Assembly: GCF_001666835.1 (NCBI RefSeq)
Contig: NZ_LZJF01000122.1
Coordinates: 1 to 64,000, forward strand
Reading direction: 5' to 3'
Length of the DNA: 64,000 bases
From: Mycobacterium sp. E3251
Lineage (GTDB): Bacteria; Actinomycetota; Actinomycetes; Mycobacteriales; Mycobacteriaceae
Part shown: in pieces, positions 41,863-50,161 of the stretch
Numbering within the stretch: the first letter of the stretch is position 1
Layout: every line of letters begins with the position of its first letter
Made by a program: the position numbers and the translations under genes
The notes under the pieces: model-generated
What the model saw: the letters and a program-made list of their open reading frames with translations, nothing else
What the model was told of the DNA's origin: nothing
Database searches by the model: none

Positions 41863-43082
41863 GATTTGTGTTGGCAACCTTGGGAACTCGGGGTGATATC
41901 GAGCCATGCGCCGCCATCGGTCGGGAACTGCAGCGTAGGGGCCACGATGTGCGAATGGCGGTTCCGCCGAACTACATTGGCTTCATCGAGTCGGCCGGTC
42001 TTGCCGCCGTCGCACACGGCCCAGACCAGGAGCGGCAGAACGCCGATATCGAACTCAAATACGGGACAACGCCGAGCCCGATGCTCATGGCGTGGGAGAT
42101 TTATCAGGGAATCACTCGACTCTGGCCGGAGCTGGGTGCGGCGCTCACCTCACTGGCCGACGGGGCCGACCTGCTGTTGACGGACGCAAGCCAGCAGGGG
42201 CTGGCCGCCAATGTCGCGGAATACCACGACATTCCGCAAGCAGCCGTGCACATCTACCCGATCGCCGACAATGCGCATTCGCAGATAACCAAAGCCGCTG
42301 AAGACGCCCAGCGCCGGGAATTGGGCCTGCCAGAACAAACGGGACCGTCGACGCGACAACCGCTGGAAATCCAGGCCTACGACGAACTCTTCTTCCCCGA
42401 AATGGCGGCCGCATGGGCGGGTCACGGGTTCCGGCGGCCTTTCGTAGGTGGGCTGACATTGGAGCTGCCGACGGACGCCGACGACGAGGTCTCGTCGTGG
42501 ATTGCCGCGGGAACGCCGCCGATCTATTTCGGATTCGGCAGCAGCGCACGAGTCGCATCGCCGCGCGACGTGATCGCCATGATCACTGCGGCTTGTGCGC
42601 AGCTAGGCGAGCGGGCGTTGATTTGCAGCGGCGTGAGTGACCTCGCCGGCCTTCCGGATTCGAACCACGTAAAGGTGGTGAACTCGGTGAACCACGCAAC
42701 CGTGTTTCCCGCTTGCCGCGCGGTCGTCCATCACGGTGGTCCGGGCACCACGTTCGCAGGCATCCGGGCCGGAATCCCCACGTTGGCCCTTGCCGTATCG
42801 GTCGATCAACCGATGTGGGCAGCCGCGGTCAATCAACTCGAAGTCGGCATCGGACGGCGCTTCATCGAAACCACCCTCGATTCGCTGATTGCGGATTTGC
42901 GGTCCATCCTCACCCCGCGCTGCGTCACTCGAACCCGTGAGGTCGCGGCTCAGATGGCGACGCCCGCGCAAAGCGCCGCCAACGCCGCCGATCTCTTGGA
43001 AGATGCCGTCCGTGTCGGCGCGCCGGCTGATCGGCAAACGCCGCGGACCGCGATGAAAAGTCGGTCAGCCCAACGGTTCTGA
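41859..43082 (+). CDS. GT1-family glycosyltransferase (UGT/GtfB-like)
   Basis: A 407-residue GT-B enzyme from ATG 41859. N-terminal FVLATLGTRGDIEPCAAIGREL and RGHDVRMAVPPNYIGFIESAGL are typical of the mycobacterial GPL/PGL glycosyltransferases (Rv1524/Rv1526c, Gtf, Rtf). C-terminal donor site: PPIYFGFGSSA, CRAVVHHGGPGTTFAGIRAGIP and QPMWAAAV. With the UDP-xylose synthase upstream it may transfer xylose, but the acceptor and sugar are inferences. Its 3' end overlaps the convergent methyltransferase by 18 bases. Confidence 0.88.
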   Translation: MRFVLATLGTRGDIEPCAAIGRELQRRGHDVRMAVPPNYIGFIESAGLAAVAHGPDQERQNADIELKYGTTPSPMLMAWEIYQGITRLWPELGAALTSLADGADLLLTDASQQGLAANVAEYHDIPQAAVHIYPIADNAHSQITKAAEDAQRRELGLPEQTGPSTRQPLEIQAYDELFFPEMAAAWAGHGFRRPFVGGLTLELPTDADDEVSSWIAAGTPPIYFGFGSSARVASPRDVIAMITAACAQLGERALICSGVSDLAGLPDSNHVKVVNSVNHATVFPACRAVVHHGGPGTTFAGIRAGIPTLALAVSVDQPMWAAAVNQLEVGIGRRFIETTLDSLIADLRSILTPRCVTRTREVAAQMATPAQSAANAADLLEDAVRVGAPADRQTPRTAMKSRSAQRF

Positions 43083-43823
43083 CTCGGGCCTGTCGTCCCG
43101 CGGCGATCCTGCGGCGAGTTGCGTGGCCGAGACGCTGCGATAGGACGGCAAGTCAAAGTCGGGCAAGGCGCAGATGTCAGCACAATCTCGGACCCGCTCC
43201 AGCCAGTAACTCTGATCGGCCGCCGACGTGCAGGCGTAAATCTTCATAAACGTCGCCGCGAAGGGGAACAAGAAGCCATTGCCGACAGCCTGCCAAACGG
43301 CTGCGGCCACTCCGGGGGTTTCGACTCCGCGATAGTCGTCGATCGCAATCAAGCCCCGCTTAGTCGTGTGCGTGACGGCGAGGTTGATGTCGTTAGCGAC
43401 GCACCGGTAGCTGTGACAACCGTCGACGTGGGTGAAGCGGAGTAACCGTTCTCCAAGGTTGAGCTCCGATGATTCGCAGACTTCAAGCGTTGGCCGGCGA
43501 GGGTGGAAACGATCCCAGTTGGCCAAGAACTGCTTCTGGTCGAGGCCCGAATACTGCTGGCGTGGGATCCGCGGCATGTGCGCGTGATCCATCACGGCGT
43601 CGAACAAATCGCAGATCACCAGTTCTTCATCGTCGCGGAGGCTGTAACCCATCATGATGGCGGACTTGCCTTGATAGGTGCCGATCTCCAGCATGTCGCC
43701 CTTGATGCCTTCGGCCGTCTGGCAGGCGAGCAACTTGCTGAACAGTGAGACGTCGGCCTCAAAGAACCAGCCGTCGACCTCATCCATCTGCTCGGCATAG
43801 AGGGTCCAGGCGGCATCGGTCAT
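43065..43823 (-). CDS. Class I SAM-dependent methyltransferase
   Basis: A 252-residue protein. SAM motif I is GDMLEIGTYQGKSA (about residues 42-55), then DEELVICDLFD as motif II, and FTHVDGCHSYRCVANDINLA, the metal/acid region of the Methyltransf_24 / sugar O-methyltransferase group. Relatives act on sugar hydroxyls of glycolipids. Convergent with the glycosyltransferase, which fits a shared glycan product but does not prove it. Confidence 0.82.
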   Translation of the reverse strand: MTDAAWTLYAEQMDEVDGWFFEADVSLFSKLLACQTAEGIKGDMLEIGTYQGKSAIMMGYSLRDDEELVICDLFDAVMDHAHMPRIPRQQYSGLDQKQFLANWDRFHPRRPTLEVCESSELNLGERLLRFTHVDGCHSYRCVANDINLAVTHTTKRGLIAIDDYRGVETPGVAAAVWQAVGNGFLFPFAATFMKIYACTSAADQSYWLERVRDCADICALPDFDLPSYRSVSATQLAAGSPRDDRPESEPLG

Positions 43824-44017
43824 GGCGCGCTCCTGCGCATCAACTCCTCCAGAGAGGTATTCCCGACGTTCGAAATGTGCGCCCGCGTTTGAAGGGTATC
43901 AACCCGCGCCGCATCGGTGCCTTTGGTCCTTCGCCTTGCATCGCTTCGGCCCTGACAATCGCGACCGCCCTGGACGATCCTGCCCATGGGCGGGCGGCGG
44001 ATCAGAAGCGAGCTGAA

Positions 44018-44911
44018 ATGTGGGAGCCACCACGTGGCGCGATCTTGGTAGGCATTGACGGCTCGGCAGCGGCGCTGGGCGCCGTCCGATGGGCGGCTCG
44101 TGATGCCGCGCTGCGGAATGCGCCGCTGACCCTGGTGCATGTCGTCGACGCCCCCTTGCCGGGGTGGTTCCAGGTCGCCGCGCGGACGGACTTCAGGCGA
44201 GGGCGCGGGCAGCGGGCACGCGGACTCATCAAGACGGCGATCCGGGTGGCCGAAGAGAGCGCTGGTGCACGCCGTCCGGCGAAGGTCGAGACCAAGGTGC
44301 TTTATTCGACCGCCGTCCCGACGCTGGTCGCCCTCTCCAAAGAGGTGGAGATGGTCGTGGTGGGCGACCGGGGACACCGCGGTGCCCTGGGTGCCCGCAG
44401 TGCGCTTGGCTCGGTGAGTTCGGGGTTGGTTTACCACGCGCACTGCCCAGTCGCCGTGATCCCCAGCGAGCAACCGCAGGTCGGCAAGGCGGAGGCGCCG
44501 GTGCTGGTGGGCATCGACGGCTCGCGGGCATCGGAAGCAGCGACTGAGATCGCCTTCGAGGAAGCCTCGCGACGGAGAGTGGGCCTAGTGGCTTTACACG
44601 CCTGGGCTGATCCCCGGGCGGCCACCTCGAGAACGGTGTACCAGGACGCGAAATGGGACGCCCGGCTATCCGAGGAGGAAGAGGTGCTGGCCGAACGACT
44701 GGCGGGTTGGCATGACCGCTATCCCGACGTGGGGGTCCATCGCAGGATCGAGATTGGCGAGCCGGTGCGCTGGCTCCTCGAGGCGTCCGAAAAGGCGCAA
44801 CTGCTTGTGGTCGGCAGCCACGGCCGTGGCGGGTTCGCCGGCAGGGTGCTGGGCTCGGTCGGTGCGTCGGTGGTCAATAGGGCCAAGCTCCCGGTGATTG
44901 TGGCGCGGTAG
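44018..44911 (+). CDS. Tandem-domain universal stress protein
   Basis: A 297-residue protein from ATG 44018 with two USP domains. The first starts ILVGIDGSAAALGAVRWAARDAA, and its phosphate loop is GDRGHRGALGARSALGS. The second starts VLVGIDGSRASEAATEIAFEEA and has the canonical ATP motif GSHGRGGFAGRVLGSVG. It belongs to the ATP-binding USP class common in mycobacteria (as in the DosR regulon). No DosR box is evident directly upstream. Confidence 0.9.
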   Translation: MWEPPRGAILVGIDGSAAALGAVRWAARDAALRNAPLTLVHVVDAPLPGWFQVAARTDFRRGRGQRARGLIKTAIRVAEESAGARRPAKVETKVLYSTAVPTLVALSKEVEMVVVGDRGHRGALGARSALGSVSSGLVYHAHCPVAVIPSEQPQVGKAEAPVLVGIDGSRASEAATEIAFEEASRRRVGLVALHAWADPRAATSRTVYQDAKWDARLSEEEEVLAERLAGWHDRYPDVGVHRRIEIGEPVRWLLEASEKAQLLVVGSHGRGGFAGRVLGSVGASVVNRAKLPVIVAR

Positions 44912-44952
44912 ACACTGGCAGTCTGAGCAACCCATTCTCAGTGGAGCGAGCG

Positions 44953-45690
44953 GTGAGAACGCAATTCCAGTTGATGCCCTTCGGGCGGCGGGGTGCCGCG
45001 GTGGCCGGAATGATCGCGGCTTGTCTTGTGCTGGTGCAGTGCACCGCTGCGCAGCGACCGCCGGCGGCGACACCATCAGGGTCCGCGACACCGCCACCAT
45101 CGGCGGCGCCGCCCAATGCGCCATCAGCGGCTCCCGGTGACAGCGTCGAGCCGGTCACCGCCGCCGAACTCGGCGAGACCTGGCGACCGGGTTGCCCGGT
45201 CGAGCCGGAGCAACTGCGACGGGTCAACGTCGGCTACATCGGTTTCGACGGCCAGGTGCACCGCGGTGAGCTGATCGTGAATCAAGACCTGGCACCGGAG
45301 GTCATCGCCATCTTCGAGCGGCTTCAGCGGCTCGGTTACCCGGTCGAGAAGATGCGTACGGTCGACCACTACGCGGGCGCCGACGACGAGTTGTCCATGG
45401 AGGACAACAACACTTCGGCGTTCAACTGCCGACACATCCCTGGAACCAACGAATGGTCTCCGCACGCCTACGGTCGGGCTATCGATCTCAACCCGCTCAT
45501 CAACCCGTGCCTGTATGCGAGCGGCTATTTCGAACCGCAGAACGCGGCCGCCTACCTGGACCGCAGCCGCAGCGACCCGGGACTCTTACACAACGGCGAC
45601 CCTGCGGTGCGCGCCTTCACAGATCGTGGCTGGCGGTGGGGTGGCGAGTGGACGGGTCCGCTCGACTACCAACACTTCGAGCGGCCCTAG
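44953..45690 (+). CDS. Exported M15-type D-Ala-D-Ala / L,D peptidase
   Basis: A 245-residue protein; GTG 44953 is six bases after GGAG. It has an N-terminal signal/anchor (AAVAGMIAACLVLVQC), possibly lipidated though Gln at -1 is unusual, then a Pro/Ala/Ser linker. The zinc metallopeptidase domain of M15 has SPHAYGRAIDLNP (SxHxxGxAxD ligands) and DYQHFE (third His). It probably trims peptidoglycan stem peptides. It converges with a beta-lactamase-like gene by four bases. Confidence 0.87.
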   Translation: MRTQFQLMPFGRRGAAVAGMIAACLVLVQCTAAQRPPAATPSGSATPPPSAAPPNAPSAAPGDSVEPVTAAELGETWRPGCPVEPEQLRRVNVGYIGFDGQVHRGELIVNQDLAPEVIAIFERLQRLGYPVEKMRTVDHYAGADDELSMEDNNTSAFNCRHIPGTNEWSPHAYGRAIDLNPLINPCLYASGYFEPQNAAAYLDRSRSDPGLLHNGDPAVRAFTDRGWRWGGEWTGPLDYQHFERP

Positions 45691-47237
45691 AGACGCAGGG
45701 CCTGCGCCGTTGCCGTTGCGACCTCGCCCCGCAGATCCGAGATCGGTGGACTGCCCCGGGTGTGAATCGAATTCGAGAGCAGCACGACGTAGGTATCCGA
45801 GCGTGGGTCCATCCAGACCGAGGTTCCGGTGAAGCCGGTGTGGCCGAAGCTGCCGATGGGGAAGATCGCGCCTCGCGGCATGGACTGGCCCGTATCGATG
45901 TCCCAGCCGAAGCCGCGCAGGTTCTGCCCCGGGATCGCCGGATAGCGCGGAGCGAGCAGCGAATCCGTTTTGTTCGGCCGTTTTGCGACGGCTTCTTGTG
46001 CCGCATCGTTGGCCGCCTTGAGTTGCGCAAGCGCATGTCCCGGCTGCTGCGGACTCGTCATCAACTCGAGAGTTGTTTGCGCCAAAGGGAATTGGCTGGG
46101 ACGGCCCGCGAGCCGGTCAAGTAATGCCTGCGCAAAGAGGCTGACATCGTGGGCCGTCGAGAACACCCCCGCATGCCCGGCCACCCCACCCATGCGCCGC
46201 GCCGTCGTGTCCTGCACGGTGCCCCGAAGCAGATGATCGAGATCGGGATTCCTAACCGGATCGGCTCGGCCCTCCTCGTCACGTGCTGTCGGTGCGATGC
46301 GCGGCAACAGACCGGTGCTCCAGGTACCTGCGGGACAGGGGTCCGGCGTCCGGCCTTGCGGCGCGGGGGCCCACGCGATCGCAGCGCCCAACGTCGTGTG
46401 CGAACCACACGCTTGCGCCGGGGGAAGGTAGCGGGCGTCTTCCATGCCGAGCGGCTCGAATACGTGTCGCTGAACGTACGCGTCCAGCGCCTCGCCGGTG
46501 ACCTTCTCGATCAGCGCCCCAAGCAGGATGAAGTTGATATCGGAATACCGGAAGCCCGCACCGGGGCCCGACTCCAGCGGCGTGGTGAGCGCACGGCGAA
46601 TTCCCTCCCCTTTGTCGGCATGGTCCAGTCCCCACGGGTCTCCCAGGTTGACATCCCCGGTTTCGCCGGAGGTGTGCGTAAGGAGCATCCGAACAGTCAC
46701 CTTTGCGCGGCGCGGATCGTTCGCGGCGTTGAAGTCCGGCAGGTACTGCTGCACGGGATCGTCGAAGACAACCTTGCCCTGCTCGTAAAGCTGCATGACG
46801 GCGGTCGCCGTTGCGAGGCTCTTCGTTAAGGACGCCAGGTCGAAGATCGTGTCCTCGGTCATCGGCTCGGCGGGGGCAGGCAAGCCGTCCAGTCCGGGTT
46901 CGCCTGCGAGCTTGCGCGAACCGTAGGCCTGGTGGAAGACGACCTTGCCGCCGTGCCCGACGACAACCACCGCGCCCGGCAGCCTGTTTGCCGCAATCGC
47001 GCCGTTGATCAGCTTGGAGACCCTTGCGAAATCAACCGCGGGCGCCGGATCGGGCGGTTTGACGACGGTCGCGACGTCGGGTCTGGGAGCGGGCGGGCTT
47101 GCACCCAATACCGGGCGTCCCGCGTCGCCCCTCGAACAAGCCGTGGTTATCGCGAGGAAGGCAGTCCCGGCGGCGATGGCGGTACGCATCGCACCGCGGA
47201 AGCCTGCGGCGACCGGTCGATTCATTGAGGAGCTCAT
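45687..47237 (-). CDS. Exported beta-lactamase-family serine hydrolase (lipoprotein)
   Basis: About 516 residues from ATG 47237 (in-frame starts 47279 and 47225 are also possible). It has a signal peptide with lipobox-like AITTAC, a Pro-rich linker, then a class C-like / PBP-like domain: SxxK in DLASLTKSL, a Tyr motif in FRYSDINF, RMLLTHTSGETG, GGVAGHAGVFST, and HTG in GSFGHTGFTG. Such proteins act as esterases, D-aminopeptidases or DD-carboxypeptidases. It lies between two other exported cell-wall enzymes. Confidence 0.87.
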   Translation of the reverse strand: MSSSMNRPVAAGFRGAMRTAIAAGTAFLAITTACSRGDAGRPVLGASPPAPRPDVATVVKPPDPAPAVDFARVSKLINGAIAANRLPGAVVVVGHGGKVVFHQAYGSRKLAGEPGLDGLPAPAEPMTEDTIFDLASLTKSLATATAVMQLYEQGKVVFDDPVQQYLPDFNAANDPRRAKVTVRMLLTHTSGETGDVNLGDPWGLDHADKGEGIRRALTTPLESGPGAGFRYSDINFILLGALIEKVTGEALDAYVQRHVFEPLGMEDARYLPPAQACGSHTTLGAAIAWAPAPQGRTPDPCPAGTWSTGLLPRIAPTARDEEGRADPVRNPDLDHLLRGTVQDTTARRMGGVAGHAGVFSTAHDVSLFAQALLDRLAGRPSQFPLAQTTLELMTSPQQPGHALAQLKAANDAAQEAVAKRPNKTDSLLAPRYPAIPGQNLRGFGWDIDTGQSMPRGAIFPIGSFGHTGFTGTSVWMDPRSDTYVVLLSNSIHTRGSPPISDLRGEVATATAQALRL

Positions 47238-47326
47238 CTCGTTACCTGCGATCTTGTTTTCGGATCTTGGCGGCGTCAAGAGAGGACGACGAAACGCATC
47301 CCGCGCCCCCGCATCACGCCCGTATC

Positions 47327-48085
47327 GTGAGGGCGGTGTGCGAGCCCGCGCCCGGCCGGACCCACGAACCGCCAGCCGTTCTCAGCCGTCGCCAGCTTTT
47401 AGGGGTGGCCGGCAGCCTGGGGGCGGCGTCCCTGATCGGCGCGTGCTCGACGTCTCATCCCCCGCCATCGGCGACCGGCGTCAGCCTGACCGCGACCAGT
47501 CCGGCATTGTTGCTCTGCCGGGACGCCTGGGGCGCGCGACCGGCCCGTTCCGGAGGGAAGCGCCACACCATCACGCGGATGACCCTCCACCATGAGGCCG
47601 TCGTCCTTGGCGACAACCGCAATGCCCCAGCGCACCTCCGACAGGATCAGCGCTACCACCAGGATCAGCACGGGTGGATCGACATCGCCTATCACGTCGG
47701 CGTCGACCGCAACGGCAACATCTACGAACTTCGGAGCACCGAGATCGCGGGCGACACCGCAACGGACTACGACACGACAGGTCACTTCCTGGTCCTTTGC
47801 GAAGGAGACTTCGATCAAGAGCCTGTGTCGGAGGCGCAGCTTCAGGGGGCAGCTCGCGCGTTCGCATGGGCCGCCCAGAATTTTCATGTCGCGACCGCCA
47901 CATTGGCCGGCCATCGCGACCTGGCCCAGACGTCTTGCCCCGGCGGAAACTTGTACGCCCATCTTTCGTCGGGTGACTTGAGACGCCGCATCGACGATCT
48001 GCTGGCCGCGGGCGGAGTGGACCTTCAGCGCTTCTGCGGACCCGAAGCGGCCGCACGAGTCGCGGCGATCGAGGCGGGAAACTGA
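47327..48085 (+). CDS. Tat-exported PGRP / N-acetylmuramoyl-L-alanine amidase
   Basis: About 252 residues from GTG 47327 (GTG 47336 possible; no good ribosome site). The twin-arginine signal SRRQLLGVAGSLGAASLIGAC combines a Tat motif with a lipobox. The amidase_2/PGRP domain has a zinc His in TLHHEA, DIAYHVGVDRNGNIYELR, and LAGHRDLAQTSCPGGNLYAHL with the distal His and Cys ligands. It probably cleaves the muramoyl-peptide amide. It is divergent from the serine hydrolase. Confidence 0.88.
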   Translation: MRAVCEPAPGRTHEPPAVLSRRQLLGVAGSLGAASLIGACSTSHPPPSATGVSLTATSPALLLCRDAWGARPARSGGKRHTITRMTLHHEAVVLGDNRNAPAHLRQDQRYHQDQHGWIDIAYHVGVDRNGNIYELRSTEIAGDTATDYDTTGHFLVLCEGDFDQEPVSEAQLQGAARAFAWAAQNFHVATATLAGHRDLAQTSCPGGNLYAHLSSGDLRRRIDDLLAAGGVDLQRFCGPEAAARVAAIEAGN

Positions 48086-48272
48086 CCAGCTCTGCCCGCC
48101 GTTGGTCCCGAATTCCGCGACAGCAGCGCGAAATCACGCTGGCGACAGGGTCTTTGGGGCGAGGGTGACTGAACGCCAGGAGTTGACCGCTGGCAAATCG
48201 AGCGCAGCGGAATTTCTACAGACGCAGTAGTGCAAAGCCGCTGCGCAGGTATAGGATCTAGGGCATTACTAC

Positions 48273-48307
48273 CCCAATTCGGCTGGACGCAGGCGTCCGG
48301 AATTGGG
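48273..48307 (+). ncRNA. Hairpin 1 of a tandem structured leader (candidate ANTAR target)
   Basis: Outer arms CCCAATTC / GAATTGGG (8 bp), inner arms GGACG / CGTCC (5 bp) with loop CAGG, and asymmetric bulges of 4 bases (GGCT) on the left and 1 (G) on the right. It lies about 75 bases upstream of the ANTAR operon. Confidence 0.5.
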
Positions 48308-48312
48308 TCTAA

Positions 48313-48339
48313 GTCGGACTGGACGTGGGCGTCCGCGAC
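48313..48339 (+). ncRNA. Hairpin 2 of the tandem structured leader
   Basis: Outer arms GTCG / CGAC, inner arms GGACG / CGTCC with loop TGGG, and bulges GACT on the left and G on the right: the same architecture as hairpin 1, with centres 36 bases apart. Confidence 0.5.
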
Positions 48340-48380
48340 ATATATGGCTATGTGAAGCCCTGTCAGAGCCAGAAGGCCCC

Positions 48381-48575
48381 ATGAAACAACTTTGTGATGA
48401 CCTAACCCAATTCGCTATTCAGGTGCGCCAAATCGCATATTCCGTCAATGGCGGCGTCGGAGAGCGGGAATGCCTGGATCTGAGCGCGCGCATGCTCGCC
48501 GCGGTGAAGCGGGCACAGGCCAGGGCGCTCACCGAACTTGCGGAATTACCCGGCGACTGCGGACAGGCCGGCTAG
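48381..48575 (+). CDS. Small protein upstream of the ANTAR gene
   Basis: A 64-residue, mostly helical protein from ATG 48381 with AGAAGG upstream. It contains two cysteines (KQLCDDLTQF, ERECLDL) and an Ala-rich helix (LSARMLAAVKRAQARALTELAEL). It ends five bases before the ANTAR start, so they form an operon. No family is recognised; it might be a remnant sensor or partner of the ANTAR protein. Confidence 0.6.
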   Translation: MKQLCDDLTQFAIQVRQIAYSVNGGVGERECLDLSARMLAAVKRAQARALTELAELPGDCGQAG

Positions 48576-48580
48576 AAGCA

Positions 48581-48859
48581 ATGACCGACAGCGCCAATTC
48601 GAAACAATTCTGGCCCGGAGAAGTCATCGCGCAAGCCACCGACATCATCGGCGAGCGCTTCAAACTCGACGCCGCGCAATCCTTGGCAGTGCTCCGCGGA
48701 ATCTCACGCAATACCAGGACGCAAATGTGCGTGGTCGCCGAACAGGTGATCAACCGCGAGTTGCCGGTGGAAGCCCTGCATCGGCCGGGGCCGCCGGGCT
48801 CGTGGGACTCGTCGAGGTCGCAGGAGTCGTGGGACTCGTCGAGGTCGCAGAACTCGTAG
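48581..48859 (+). CDS. Stand-alone ANTAR-domain RNA-binding protein
   Basis: A 92-residue protein from ATG 48581. Residues about 17-58 (QATDIIGERFKLDAAQSLAV, then LRGISRNTRTQMCVVAEQVI) follow the three-helix ANTAR pattern. No GAF or receiver domain precedes it. ANTAR proteins bind tandem RNA hairpins and affect transcription termination. The last 20 or so residues (WDSSRSQ repeats) come from a 9-base repeat that also encodes the tail of a gene on the opposite strand. Confidence 0.75.
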   Translation: MTDSANSKQFWPGEVIAQATDIIGERFKLDAAQSLAVLRGISRNTRTQMCVVAEQVINRELPVEALHRPGPPGSWDSSRSQESWDSSRSQNS

Positions 48860-49238
48860 GACTCGTCGGGGTCGTAGAACTGGTCGGACTGGTCGAGGTC
48901 GCACTACTCGTAGGCCGCGTTGGGCTCGTCGGGCTCGTCGGGCTCGTCGGGCTCGTCGGAGTCGTAGGAGTCGTAGGCGTCGTACTCGCAAGGCCCGGGC
49001 CTTCGCCACACCAGTCCGCCACATCTTTCGGGTACTGCTCGAGCGGCGGAGGACAACGCTGCCCGGGCGGGAAATTGGCGCCGGCGTTGAGTAGATCGCA
49101 GGGCACGTAGACCTGCTTGCCCTTGGGAGTGTTGGTCAGACACTTCGTCGGCGGCTCGCCATGGGCCTGGACGGGAATGATGGCCGCCGCCACCACCGCC
49201 ACCGCGCCGAGCACCCAAGCAAGACGGCGATAGGTCAT
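48750..49238 (-). CDS. Secreted protein with Thr/Ser/Pro repeat tail
   Basis: A 162-residue protein from ATG 49238 with GGGAGGGG upstream. It has a signal peptide (LAWVLGAVAVVAAAIIPVQAHG), a small domain with four cysteines (KCLTNT, VPCDLL, QRCPPP, DWCGEG), then a tail of TPTSPTSPTS-type repeats of about 65 residues, likely a cell-wall-spanning or glycosylated linker. The tail is coded by a degenerate 9-base repeat and overlaps the convergent ANTAR gene by 110 bases. Confidence 0.75.
   Translation of the reverse strand: MTYRRLAWVLGAVAVVAAAIIPVQAHGEPPTKCLTNTPKGKQVYVPCDLLNAGANFPPGQRCPPPLEQYPKDVADWCGEGPGLASTTPTTPTTPTSPTSPTSPTSPTRPTSSATSTSPTSSTTPTSPTSSATSTSPTTPATSTSPTSPAAPADAGLPPATRG
48795..48990. 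repeat. Degenerate 9-base tandem repeat
   Basis: About 200 bases of imperfect copies of GGACTCGTC / GGGCTCGTC on the plus strand. The period of nine keeps three codons (Thr-Ser-Pro) in the minus-strand gene, and the left end also encodes the tail of the ANTAR protein. There are no unique spacers, so this is not a CRISPR array. Confidence 0.85.
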
Positions 49239-49414
49239 GAGAGCCCCTCCCTCGCTCATCTGTTACGCGTTTCGTACTGCGGTGTCGGGCGTGCCCTACG
49301 TGACATCGCGTCGTATGACGATTAAAGCCGCTCACCTCGGGCGTAATCCAACCCAGGTGTCTTGACCTAGTTGCGGCGCGTCCCCCATCTACCGCTCTGA
49401 ACAGCACATTCTCA

Positions 49415-49435
49415 GTGGAGCTGCCGGCAATCGAA
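49415..49435. other. Partial copy of the ssrA 3' end (attachment-site candidate)
   Basis: These 21 bases match 52165-52185, the acceptor and T-arm end of ssrA, with one mismatch (GTGGAGCTGCCGG, then C for G, then AATCGAA) in the same orientation. Tyrosine-integrase elements often integrate in the 3' end of ssrA and leave such a copy at the far end. No integrase lies between the copies. Confidence 0.55.
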
Positions 49436-49507
49436 TCGCCAGAAACTGGTTGTGACCTGCAGATGCTTCAGTCTCGAAGCGCATCGGCGAAGACGACTGA
49501 TTCGTCC

Positions 49508-50161
49508 CTACAACCGGCCCGCGACGAATGTCGCCGCCTGGTTTGTCATACCCGACTGGATGTACTGACCATGCGGTGCCATGGTCACACCACCCGTGCA
49601 AATCGGATCCCCGGGCATACACATGTCGATCGTTTTCGGGGCGTATAGCGGACCAATGGTGGGAAGCGCGCCGGCTGCCATCGTCCGTGCAAATGTGCCC
49701 GATGCCGACGGATTTCCGAAGACAGCGACGGCGGCGACATGATTGGCGACACCGGGTGGCATCTGCGTGGTGATGACGTCGACCACGGCCGCACCCTGGG
49801 AGTACCCACCGAGGACCATCCTGGTGTTCGAACAGTTTGCCGCCATGGACTGGACATGAGCGCTCGCGTCATTGGCGCCGGCAGCGATGGAAGTACGGAA
49901 ATTGTTGGTGGCGGGGTAGTTGACCGGGTAGACGCTGACAGTCCTCGGTCCGACTCGCGAACGCAGCGAATCCACAAATGACTGTCCGACCCCCCCGACG
50001 CCAGGGGGCTCGGATGTGCCCCGGGCGAAAACCACGTCGACGTCGGAGCAGGGAGCCGCGGTAGCGGATGGCAGGGACGAGGCGGCGGTCAGCGACGCCC
50101 ACGCTGCAACGACAGCCGCGCCGAGCGGACCAGAAATCGGGTGTGCGGTCACGGCTTGCAT
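49508..50161 (-). CDS. Cutinase / Culp-family secreted serine esterase
   Basis: A 217-residue protein from ATG 50161. Signal peptide to about residue 36 (ATA/APC). Cutinase fold: CSDVDVVFARGTSEPPGVG, nucleophile elbow GGYSQGAAV with Ser121, Asp185 and Cys188 in GDPIC, and catalytic His197 in APHGQY. Four cysteines (38, 110, 181, 188) can make the two family disulphides. Mycobacterial Culps act on lipid esters. It lies inside the segment bounded by ssrA and its partial copy. Confidence 0.9.
   Translation of the reverse strand: MQAVTAHPISGPLGAAVVAAWASLTAASSLPSATAAPCSDVDVVFARGTSEPPGVGGVGQSFVDSLRSRVGPRTVSVYPVNYPATNNFRTSIAAGANDASAHVQSMAANCSNTRMVLGGYSQGAAVVDVITTQMPPGVANHVAAVAVFGNPSASGTFARTMAAGALPTIGPLYAPKTIDMCMPGDPICTGGVTMAPHGQYIQSGMTNQAATFVAGRL

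Noticed and set aside
48795-48990. CRISPR array
   Set aside because: The repeat unit is nine bases, degenerate and continuous with no spacers; it is a coding tandem repeat.
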